This document shows positions 1 to 6,789 of a stretch of 8,465 nt of DNA, one piece after another. Made by a program: the position numbers and the translations under genes. The stretch lies in NCBI GenBank assembly GCA_943330835.2, contig CALQJH020000076.1:1-8465 (forward strand). Direction: 5' to 3'. Position 1 is the first letter of the stretch; each line of letters opens with the position of its first letter. Source of the DNA: Candidatus Kuenenia stuttgartensis. Its GTDB lineage: Bacteria; Bacteroidota; Bacteroidia; Chitinophagales; Chitinophagaceae. The notes beneath the pieces were generated by a model. It was not told the origin of the DNA. It saw nothing but the letters and a program-made list of their open reading frames with translations, and did no database searches.

Positions 1-912
1 CCATTGTATAGAAAAAAATTTTCGTCCCATTTGTATATTTGTTGAATTATCCACATTGCTATACCCTCTAATATATCCATGTGATGGACTTGATAAATAA
101 ACTACTTGAGCCGCAACATAATCAAGTGCTGCGTTACGATCAAAATATGTTCCTAGATAATCCTGTGTTCTTTTCCAAGTATAACCGAAATCATTAAATG
201 GAATTTTAACATTATTATGTAAATCAATTATTTCACCTACAGTTAAATTTCGTTCAAGAATTGGGAATTGAAATGTATAAGAAGAATCCAAAAAATCAAT
301 AGTGAAACTTGCATTTCCATAAGTAATGGGCATCCCTTGAATCTGAAATACAATTTCTCCTGAACCTCTCTTTAATGTACCAGAGGTAGTTACCAAATTA
401 GCAACTAATCCAATCACATTATTTGAATAGAAATTGGTAGGATTGGTAGCATAGGGCCTGCCATTGCCATTTTTATAATTAATTGTAGCCAAGAAAGAAC
501 AAGGCTTAAATATTTCTGCAGAGCCAGAAAGAGAAACTGAAGAATTTTGTAACGATACAGAAGGAGCGGCTTCTAAGGCTTCCCCTCCATATATATTGGT
601 CCATGTTTGACCATTGAAAACTTGCATTTGTCCCAATGACTCCACATTTCCAACTGAATTATCATCTGTTGCACCAATTTTTTTTCTGTTAGTACAATCA
701 CTGCACCAAATACACAGCCCAGCAGTTGGGTTCTCAATATCATCCCGTTCTACCTGACGCATACGCGGTGGCAATAACCCTTTATCGGTGCTATTTATTT
801 GAAATTGAGCTGAAGGGTGAGCAGTACCTGTCCCTATCACTACTTGAGCATAAATATGATTGGTAAATAGAAATAGGAATACAATTTTTGCAATAATTTT
901 CATGATGCTCAT
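1..912 (-). CDS. Exported modular protein, third paralogue of the cluster (C-terminus beyond the left edge)
   Basis: The frame is open from the ATG at 910-912 to the window edge, giving 304 codons with no stop, so the 3' end is missing. Residues 1-22 form a signal peptide ending in YAQ. A second in-frame ATG at 901-903 (residue 4) would give a more typical 20-residue signal peptide, and no ribosome site decides between them. Residues 23-110 are the N-terminal module shared with both upstream genes (IGT, HPSAQ, KGLLPPR, then WCSDC at 69-73 and VFNGQTW at 98-104). It has an insertion of roughly 20 residues between WCSDC and the VFNG motif that the others lack. Residues about 117-222 are one degenerate copy of the repeat seen in the 1382-residue protein (NGNG, NVIGLVANL, GSGEIVFQIQGMP), without its cysteine pair. 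VGE at 225-227 marks the junction to a C-terminal region I do not recognise. It lies 106 bp downstream of its neighbour, a gap with no clear promoter, so co-transcription is likely. Role unknown, probably surface or secreted. Confidence 0.
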   Translation of the reverse strand, partial: MSIMKIIAKIVFLFLFTNHIYAQVVIGTGTAHPSAQFQINSTDKGLLPPRMRQVERDDIENPTAGLCIWCSDCTNRKKIGATDDNSVGNVESLGQMQVFNGQTWTNIYGGEALEAAPSVSLQNSSVSLSGSAEIFKPCSFLATINYKNGNGRPYATNPTNFYSNNVIGLVANLVTTSGTLKRGSGEIVFQIQGMPITYGNASFTIDFLDSSYTFQFPILERNLTVGEIIDLHNNVKIPFNDFGYTWKRTQDYLGTYFDRNAALDYVAAQVVYLSSPSHGYIRGYSNVDNSTNIQMGRKFFSIQW

Positions 913-1018
913 TTTTAGTATATACTTAAAATAATTTTTAATTATAAAATCAATCTCTCTACTTTTTTAATTACTCGAAAACATAAGATCTATTTAAGCT
1001 GGTAACATCCGCAAAAAG

Positions 1019-4000
1019 TTAAAATGTTCGAATAGGAAAATAACAGGCCTGTTGATAATAACTCAATAAACTTACAACACCTGTTCGTTTATCCAATTTA
1101 TATGCACCGTATTGACTATATGGTCCAATAGCCCAAAATTCAGCGAGGTAATTATTGAGGTTTAGGTTTTTCAGATAGGTTGAATACAATAGACTGATTT
1201 GATTAACCGTTGGAAGTGACCAATCATCATAAATACCAGAAACATAATTCGCACAAGCAACTATTGCATTATCATAATTCGTAAAAACCGGAAAACCAGC
1301 ATATCCTGTTGGGGTAACTGGGAGGGTGGCTGAGATAATTCCGTGCTCATTCGATGCATCATATTCTGGTGCGGTTGGAGGGTATATATAACCAATAACT
1401 CCACCTCCCCAGCTATCCCCAACTTTTAATGTATCCACATTTACATTAAAAAAACAATTCTGACCACCAATACTTATGCCGAAAATTGCTAATCCAATTG
1501 ATTGAGGTTTACCTGTAATCTTATAACTCAAATTACCATTGCCATTAGCCAATACTCCTGGATTCAATACAGCTGTTAATCCGGTAATTCCAGTTGATCG
1601 AATGGTATCAGTTGCATAGTCGAGTGAATTAATACCTACATAAGGCATATTTATTACCATGTAGTTTTCAACTTTAGCTTTTAAAGATGTTACTATTGTA
1701 TTTCCTGTTGGACATACAATAGAGTTTATGGAAGATGGGGCAATGTTTAAACTGAAAGAACAAGTCTGACCTCCAAAGTTGATTTCAAAATTTGCAGTTC
1801 CTGCAGACAATGGTTTTCCATAAATAGTATAACTCAAACTTCCATTTCCATCAACTAAAGTGCCTGCATTTAGTGTAGCCTTCAAACCCAATACGCCTGT
1901 AGATGAAATTTCTTGGGAATTATAATCTGAGCCATCTCCATCAAAATATTGAACTGTAGCTATTGCGGTAAATGGAATATCCACATTTGCAACAGCAGAT
2001 GAAGAGATTGCTTCTGTACAAGTTAACGCTGTAATCTTAGGTCTATTTATTGGTAAATTAATTTGGCAAATTTGACCTCCAAAATTTACTGTAAAACTAG
2101 CGTTACCTTGAGAAATAGGAGTTCCAGTTAAAGTATAGGTAATACTGCCGACACCAGTTGACAACGTCCCTGCATTCAACGTTGCTTTCAATCCCGTTGC
2201 GCCTGTAGACAAAATTTCTTGTGAAGGATATCCAGCCCCATTACCCCCAGTATAAGAAATAGCTAGAGACCCATTATGAGACAATCCTTTAGTTGCAGTA
2301 TTCGGAGATAAAATTGCATTGGTACAACTTAGTGTTGTTATAGTAGCAGGCACTACGCTCAAATTAATTGCGCAACTCTGACCACCAAAGTTTATGGCAA
2401 AACTTGCTGTTCCGTGAGTTGAAGGAATTCCAGTGATATTATAAACCAAGTTTCCTGAACCGTTTGTCAATATACCTTCTTCTAGGCTTGCAACTAGTCC
2501 AGTAACACCAGTGGATGGAATATCTGCTCCGGCATAATAAGGAATGCCTTTGCCACCCGAATACGGAATTGAAATTGTGCCAGTATAAGCTACCATGGAT
2601 TTTGAAGATGTTGGCGAATTAATTGATTGAGCACAATTCAATGAAGTGATTGCAGCTCCCATAACAGTTACATTCAACAAACATGTTTGTCCACCAAAGT
2701 TCAATGTAAAACTTGCAACACCCGTAGTGGTAGGTGTTCCATAAATTGAATAGCTCAATGTTCCAGCCCCTACAGCTAATGTATCCGATGACAATTCCAG
2801 GGTTAATCCTTGAACACCAGATGAGGCAATAGTGTCTTCTGATGAATACACTGCACCATTTCCACCAGAATAAGGAACTAAAATTCTTTCTCCATATTCC
2901 ACTCCAACATAAGGTAATTGTCCTGAAATATTCGCTTGACTACAATTCAGTGAAGAGATAGATAGAGCAACTACAGGGAGTTGAATATTACAGTTTTGTC
3001 CACCAAAATTTATTGCAAATGATGCCAATCCTGAAGAGGTAGGTATCCCCGAAATATCAAAATACAAACTATCATTGCCATTAACTAATGTATCTGCCTT
3101 TAATCTAGCCTTCAAACCCAAAACTCCGGTTGATGAAATTTCTTGCCCTACCAAATATTCAGCACCATTGCCTCCTGTATAAGCCACCTTTGCTAATCCT
3201 ACATAGTCTGTGTTTATCGTTGCAATTTTTGAAAAAACAACTTGATCGCACTTTAATATTGATATGATTGGGGATAATACTGATAATTGAATTACACAAG
3301 TTTGATCACCAAAATTAATCGGAAAACTTGCTGTCCCACCAGATGAAGGTTGCCCATAAATAGTATAAGTGATTGTACCATTACCATTTGCCAATATACC
3401 TTCATTCAATTGAGCCGTCAACCCTGTTACGCCGGTAGAAGCAATTGCATTAAGAGTAAAATAGGCACTCGAATTTCCTCCAGTATAGGGAATAGTAGCG
3501 ACCCCATTATATTCAAAACCAACAGATGGTGCTTTTGAAAAAATTACCTGATTACAATTTAAAGAAGATACAGTTGGTGATGCAATAGGTAAATTAAAAT
3601 TACATGACTGTCCGCTAAAGTTCACTGAAAAATTGGCTATTCCTTTCGATAGAGGAATACCAGATATTTCATAAGACAAACTTCCAATTCCGTTGGCTAA
3701 GGTACCAGCAATCAACGTTGCTGTTAATCCTTCAACCCCTGTAGATGAAATAAATTGACTAGCAGGAAACTTCGCACCATTTCCCCCTGTATAAGTCACA
3801 TTAATAGTATCTATAAATCGTCTAGAAACATTTGCAATATTGGTATAACTTATAGCTGAACAATTAATAGAAGAAATGCTTGGCGAAACGACAGGTAAAC
3901 TATATTCACAAGTTTGTCCACCAAAGCTCAATGCAAAATTTGCAGTACCGGTTGTTTGAGGGATACCTGAAATTTGACAGGTTAAATTACCATTTCCATT

Positions 4001-5167
4001 AGCCAAATTACCGGCAGTTAATTTTAAGGTTAACCCTGAAACGCCGGTAGAAGCTAGTAGTTGCTCAGGATATGCCGCTTCGTTTCCTCCAGTATAAGGG
4101 ATAGTTACAACTCCGCTGTTTTCAACGCCAATACTCGCAAAACTTGGTGTAGAAATTGCCTGACTACAATTTATTGATGAGACAGATGGAGCAATTACAG
4201 GCAAACTGATTACACACTGTTTCCCAAGAAAATTAACTGTAAAATTTGCTGTCCCGTTTGAGGAAGCTGTTCCTGAAATTGTTATAGACAACGTACCATT
4301 TCCATTAGATAAGAGGCCGAAATTTAATGTTGCAGTGAGGCCAACAACGCCTGTAGACGGAATAGTAAGGGATGGATATGCAGCCCCGTTACCTCCAGAA
4401 TAATTTATATTTACCATTCCATTAAATGGAGTGTTTTTACTTGCAAATGTTGGCGAAAAGATTGTACTCATACAATCTAATTCAGATATCGAAGGTGGTG
4501 TTATATTAAAAAAAAGTTTACAACCCTTACCTCCAAAACCTAAATCAAAAGTTGCAATACCATCTGAAGCAGGGGTGCCTATAATATTATAAACGAGTGC
4601 ACCGGCACCATTTACCAATTGACCCGGCTGCAGCGTGGCAGTTAGGCCGCTTACTCCCCTAGATGGGATTGATAACCCAGCAGGATATGGTGGAATACTA
4701 GTAGCAGTAAAAGGAATTTGCAAATTTTTGGAAAACTGCTGTCCTATTCGTAAAATATCTTGAGATACTTCAACAGGGCAAGTTATTGATGAAATACTAA
4801 TAACAGGTGATGTAGCATTTCCTAACATATTACGCCAAGAAGTACCATTAAAAACTTCTATTTCACCTTGCATTCCACAGTTGGTACACCAAATCATCAA
4901 TCCTGCAGCAGGACTGGAAATTGAATCTCTTTGAGAAGCTGTTAAGCGTGGCAAAAGCAACCCTTTATTCTTGCTCCATACATCCAATTGTGCAGAGGAA
5001 TCAGGAGTTGAAGTGCCGATTGCAATTTGACCTTGTGATTTAAAGCTCAACAGAAAAAAGAAAATAAATATGAAATTTACTGTGTTGAATTTCAATAGCT
5101 GTCTATTTTTTATTTTTTCCATTATTATATTCTTTTTTCTATTTTTCTTTAAAAAAAGCAACTTCAT
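1019..5167 (-). CDS. Large exported repeat protein: N-terminal module, eleven Cys-paired 102-residue repeats, DUF1566/Lcl_C-like C-terminus
   Basis: This 1382-residue protein is predicted to be exported. The outermost ATG gives a long charged leader. An internal ATG at 5120-5122 (residue 16) would give a more usual signal peptide ending SFKSQGQ near residue 47 and may be the true start; no ribosome site decides. Residues 48-115 are the module shared with both neighbours (IAIGTSTP, KGLLLPRL, WCTNC at 93-97, VFNGTSW). Residues 124-1247 are eleven tandem repeats of 102 or 103 residues, each with a Cys near its 7th and 93rd positions and a core like YTGGNGA...STGV.GL.A.L...L.NGNG.L.Y.I.G.P...G.A.F...FGGQ.C. 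Residues 1248-1382 begin KVGDSWGGG and contain DDWSLPT, then FWAIGPYSQYGAY and a final CYFPIRTF, matching the layout of DUF1566/Lcl_C domains. That fold is related to C-type lectins in some members. Inference: a long stalk carrying a binding head. No catalytic motif is visible. It lies 55 bp downstream of the 367-residue gene, so it is probably in one operon with it. Confidence 0.
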   Translation of the reverse strand: MKLLFLKKNRKKNIIMEKIKNRQLLKFNTVNFIFIFFFLLSFKSQGQIAIGTSTPDSSAQLDVWSKNKGLLLPRLTASQRDSISSPAAGLMIWCTNCGMQGEIEVFNGTSWRNMLGNATSPVISISSITCPVEVSQDILRIGQQFSKNLQIPFTATSIPPYPAGLSIPSRGVSGLTATLQPGQLVNGAGALVYNIIGTPASDGIATFDLGFGGKGCKLFFNITPPSISELDCMSTIFSPTFASKNTPFNGMVNINYSGGNGAAYPSLTIPSTGVVGLTATLNFGLLSNGNGTLSITISGTASSNGTANFTVNFLGKQCVISLPVIAPSVSSINCSQAISTPSFASIGVENSGVVTIPYTGGNEAAYPEQLLASTGVSGLTLKLTAGNLANGNGNLTCQISGIPQTTGTANFALSFGGQTCEYSLPVVSPSISSINCSAISYTNIANVSRRFIDTINVTYTGGNGAKFPASQFISSTGVEGLTATLIAGTLANGIGSLSYEISGIPLSKGIANFSVNFSGQSCNFNLPIASPTVSSLNCNQVIFSKAPSVGFEYNGVATIPYTGGNSSAYFTLNAIASTGVTGLTAQLNEGILANGNGTITYTIYGQPSSGGTASFPINFGDQTCVIQLSVLSPIISILKCDQVVFSKIATINTDYVGLAKVAYTGGNGAEYLVGQEISSTGVLGLKARLKADTLVNGNDSLYFDISGIPTSSGLASFAINFGGQNCNIQLPVVALSISSLNCSQANISGQLPYVGVEYGERILVPYSGGNGAVYSSEDTIASSGVQGLTLELSSDTLAVGAGTLSYSIYGTPTTTGVASFTLNFGGQTCLLNVTVMGAAITSLNCAQSINSPTSSKSMVAYTGTISIPYSGGKGIPYYAGADIPSTGVTGLVASLEEGILTNGSGNLVYNITGIPSTHGTASFAINFGGQSCAINLSVVPATITTLSCTNAILSPNTATKGLSHNGSLAISYTGGNGAGYPSQEILSTGATGLKATLNAGTLSTGVGSITYTLTGTPISQGNASFTVNFGGQICQINLPINRPKITALTCTEAISSSAVANVDIPFTAIATVQYFDGDGSDYNSQEISSTGVLGLKATLNAGTLVDGNGSLSYTIYGKPLSAGTANFEINFGGQTCSFSLNIAPSSINSIVCPTGNTIVTSLKAKVENYMVINMPYVGINSLDYATDTIRSTGITGLTAVLNPGVLANGNGNLSYKITGKPQSIGLAIFGISIGGQNCFFNVNVDTLKVGDSWGGGVIGYIYPPTAPEYDASNEHGIISATLPVTPTGYAGFPVFTNYDNAIVACANYVSGIYDDWSLPTVNQISLLYSTYLKNLNLNNYLAEFWAIGPYSQYGAYKLDKRTGVVSLLSYYQQACYFPIRTF
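1427..4798 (-). repeat. Eleven in-frame tandem repeats of 306-309 bp (102-103 codons)
   Basis: These coding repeats fill residues 124-1247 of the 1382-residue protein. In order of translation the units are 4493-4798, 4187-4492, 3881-4186, 3575-3880, 3269-3574, 2963-3268, 2654-2962, 2345-2653, 2039-2344, 1733-2038 and 1427-1732. Nine are 306 bp; the seventh and eighth are 309 bp. Each encodes one Cys near residue 7 (as in SSINC or TSLNC) and one near residue 93 (as in GGQTC), which suggests one disulfide per beta-sandwich domain outside the cytoplasm. The third unit has an extra Cys at its residue 70. The first and last units are the most divergent, as is usual for caps. At DNA level the copies are well diverged, so the array is old and not recently expanded. 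Coordinates were counted by hand. Confidence 0.
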
Positions 5168-5222
5168 TGGTATAAATTATTGCGTATTAACAATTAACTA
5201 TGTTGGAATTGTAGAAATAGTA

Positions 5223-6326
5223 TTAGTAATCATGAACAAAATCTGAAACCGGTATATAATTATATGTTCTCCATTGTTCACGTTTGCTTAGTCCAGTTGG
5301 GACAATACCTTCATGTATGTAATGATACTGATCATCTTTTTTTAGCATATAATACCATCCTGATGTTTTTCCTGGATCGCTAGTCCATAGCCCAGTATCG
5401 AACCAACTAACAGCGGTCTTATAATACAACCAAACTGGAAAAACCTCACTACTTCTAGTTAAACGCCAATCACTAAGTTGACCAAGAACTAAGTTATTAG
5501 CATTGGCAGTTGCGTCTTTCCAGCTAACCGCACCAATTAGACAACCAAAAAGACAATCACCTTTTTCTATAAGGCGGCGTGCCTCATCATCAGGGATACC
5601 TAATAAACCATATTGTTTATTATCTCTTTCTTCCGAAATCATGACCACTCTACAGTTATTACAATTTTGGTCTTTCCAGAGGTCACCAACTCTGTACTTA
5701 ATCCTTTTTACATCCACAGAAACCGTTTGATTATTTGATCCGAATTTGAATGTAAAATTTGCAATGCCTAAAGCACTTGGAATACCAGAAATATTAATCT
5801 TAAGTTTTCCTGAGGAAGCAAACTTGCCTGATTGCAATGAAGCGGTGAGTCCTTGTATACCGATTGATGTACTGGTTTGCGTACTATAACTTGCAAAATT
5901 TCCACCTGTGTAGGGAACAGATAATATTCCACTACGAGCAGCATCTTGTTCAAATGTCAATCTGGTTTCAGTAGTATCAAGGTTATTTACATATGTTGCT
6001 AAGGTATTATTGAATACCAAAGAAGTTAAGTCACTATAGCCAATCAAAGTTGTCCATGCTACTCCATTATAAACATGCATTTCCCCTGAAGTGCCGCAAT
6101 CAGTACACCATAACATGAGTCCAGATGCTGGTTTTTTGATGGCTTCTTGTTGAGACCTAGTCAAACGGGGAGGTAACATTCCCTTGTTATTGCTGGTTAT
6201 ATCCAGCATGGCAGAGGGATGAGGCAAGGCAATACCTGCTCCTACTTGTGCATAGATGTTGGAGGCTGCGATTATCAGGCATAAAAGGAAGAAAACTCTA
6301 CTAGCGGCTCTATTAATTTGAAACAT
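5223..6326 (-). CDS. Exported modular protein, first paralogue, with a single repeat and a diverged DUF1566-like C-terminus
   Basis: This complete 367-residue protein starts at ATG 6324-6326. Residues 1-26 are a signal peptide ending NIYAQ, with cleavage likely before the Gln. Residues 27-97 are the shared module (HPSAMLDI, KGMLPPRLT, PASGLMLWCTDC with Cys at 74 and 77, VYNGVAW). Residues about 105-207 are one copy of the repeat found eleven times in the next gene (VPYTGGN, GIQGLTASL, INISGIPSALGIANF, then FGSNNQT where the large protein has FGGQTC); both fixed cysteines are absent. YRVGDLW at 211-217 is the junction. The C-terminal 150 residues contain CNNC, WKDATANANNL, LSDWRLTRSSEV and LWTSDPGK, which follow the DUF1566 order (W.DA, DWRLPT..E, WTS) but lack its usual C-terminal ending. 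It is probably the first gene of the paralogue operon, with a candidate promoter about 40 bp upstream. Likely surface or secreted; ligand unknown. Confidence 0.
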   Translation of the reverse strand: MFQINRAASRVFFLLCLIIAASNIYAQVGAGIALPHPSAMLDITSNNKGMLPPRLTRSQQEAIKKPASGLMLWCTDCGTSGEMHVYNGVAWTTLIGYSDLTSLVFNNTLATYVNNLDTTETRLTFEQDAARSGILSVPYTGGNFASYSTQTSTSIGIQGLTASLQSGKFASSGKLKINISGIPSALGIANFTFKFGSNNQTVSVDVKRIKYRVGDLWKDQNCNNCRVVMISEERDNKQYGLLGIPDDEARRLIEKGDCLFGCLIGAVSWKDATANANNLVLGQLSDWRLTRSSEVFPVWLYYKTAVSWFDTGLWTSDPGKTSGWYYMLKKDDQYHYIHEGIVPTGLSKREQWRTYNYIPVSDFVHDY

Positions 6327-6363
6327 GAAAGATATTTTTATAATGTTTTGATTTAGTTCGTTG

Positions 6364-6371
6364 CAAATGTA
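6364..6371 (-). promoter_or_regulatory. Probable Bacteroidota -7 promoter box (TACATTTG)
   Basis: Read on the minus strand the sequence is TACATTTGCAAC, matching the TAnnTTTG -7 consensus of the Bacteroidota primary sigma factor. It lies about 40 bp upstream of the ATG of the 367-residue gene, giving a short leader of about 30 nt. No TTTG is found at the -33 position, so this may be a weak promoter or one that needs an activator. Only the match and its position support it. Confidence 0.
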
Positions 6372-6504
6372 TATTTCAGTGCTAAGGTATATTCTTTAAT
6401 AATTAAAAATAATTTAAATATGAAATTCGCGACTGTGATGATGTAATTCCAGTGCTTTTGTGATAGTATATTTCGGATTGGTTGCGAATTTTGAAAATAA
6501 AGCA

Positions 6505-6535
6505 GGGAAATCCTAAAAAAAGGGCGGGAAATCCT
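6505..6535. repeat. Spaced direct repeat GGGAAATCCT, 21 bp apart
   Basis: The 10-bp word GGGAAATCCT occurs at 6505-6514 and again at 6526-6535, a start-to-start distance of 21 bp or about two helical turns. The second copy runs into the 24-bp palindrome that follows. Paired sites on one face of the helix suit a dimeric or AraC-like activator, but this is inference. It lies about 180-210 bp upstream of the 367-residue gene. Confidence 0.
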
Positions 6536-6557
6536 TTTCATATTTAAATATGAAAAG
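6534..6557. promoter_or_regulatory. 24-bp perfect palindrome (possible operator)
   Basis: CTTTTCATATTT is followed directly by its exact reverse complement, with no spacer and no mismatch. The 14-bp word ATTTAAATATGAAA from its right half (6542-6555) also occurs at 6412-6425, closer to the 367-residue gene. A gapless AT-rich palindrome cannot form a good RNA hairpin loop, so a protein-binding site is more likely than a terminator. It is separated from the AraC-type gene by the repeat element, and its owner is unknown. Confidence 0.
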
Positions 6558-6613
6558 AAGTTTTTCAGTTTTATTACGGATTATTTTAATTTGAATGGGT
6601 AAAACTTGACACT

Positions 6614-6634
6614 GGAAGTTGGAGGTTGGAGGTT
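6614..6634. repeat. Tandem heptads GGAAGTT-GGAGGTT-GGAGGTT
   Basis: Three consecutive 7-bp units differ at one base. Similar GGAGGTT/GGAAGTT heptad runs occur between genes in many Bacteroidota genomes (recalled, not searched). The run sits at the edge of the composite intergenic repeat element that extends to the AraC-type gene's stop codon. Confidence 0.
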
Positions 6635-6651
6635 TAGCCGCTTCGCTAGCT

Positions 6652-6784
6652 TAACGGTTTTAAATCGCTAACGCTGGTTGAAGAGTTAAATGGTTGTAAA
6701 GAACTTTATTTTGAGATTCTTAAATCTTTGAGGGCAATGTAAACGCTTCGTCCGTTAAACAAGTGCAGCGACTTAAAACCATTA
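6652..6784. repeat. Imperfect long-range inverted repeat flanking the AraC-type gene's 3' end
   Basis: The 17-bp arm at 6652-6668 pairs with 6768-6784 at 15 of 17 positions, enclosing about 100 bp. The words CGCTTCG and CGCTA recur inside and beside it (6640-6648, 6665-6670, 6744-6750). The right arm ends 6 bp beyond the stop codon of the AraC-type gene, so a transcript reading through would carry both arms and could fold there. It could serve as the gene's 3' end structure or be a mobile intergenic repeat; the sequence does not decide. Confidence 0.
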
Positions 6785-6789
6785 AACCC

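Larger units (their letters stand above)
6327..6789. other. 463-bp gene-free spacer between the AraC-type gene and the paralogue cluster
   Basis: No convincing gene is present. The part next to the 367-residue gene holds a probable -7 promoter box, an AT-rich stretch and, at 6505-6557, a spaced direct repeat and a perfect palindrome. The part next to the AraC-type gene (about 6600-6789) is different in composition: it is richer in G and C, has tandem heptads and two distant inverted arms built on the words AACGGTTTTAAAT and CTTAAAACCATTA, and begins directly at that gene's stop codon. It looks like the dispersed intergenic repeats found in Bacteroidota genomes. A 62-codon open frame at 6353-6541 lacks any signal of coding and is ignored. 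Confidence 0.

Noticed and set aside
1019..1100. Type IX secretion C-terminal sorting domain on the large protein
   Set aside because: The C-terminus matches a DUF1566-like end (CYFPIRTF) and lacks the glycine- and lysine-rich pattern expected of that sorting domain.
1019..1426. Variable region of a diversity-generating retroelement
   Set aside because: No reverse transcriptase, accessory gene or near-identical template copy is visible in the window; only the domain type suggests it.
3350..3538. Small plus-strand gene inside the large repeat protein
   Set aside because: It lies antisense within a well supported coding frame, has no recognisable domain, and its composition follows from the opposite strand.
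1427..4798. CRISPR-like or non-coding tandem repeat array
   Set aside because: The roughly 306-bp units are in-frame protein domains with diverged DNA, not short identical repeats with unique spacers.
5503..5953. Small overlapping frames on both strands inside the 367-residue gene
   Set aside because: They are shadows of a complete gene with signal peptide and paralogues; neither encodes a recognisable motif.
6353..6541. 62-codon minus-strand frame in the spacer
   Set aside because: It overlaps the probable promoter and the direct repeats, has no ribosome site and shows no protein-like pattern.
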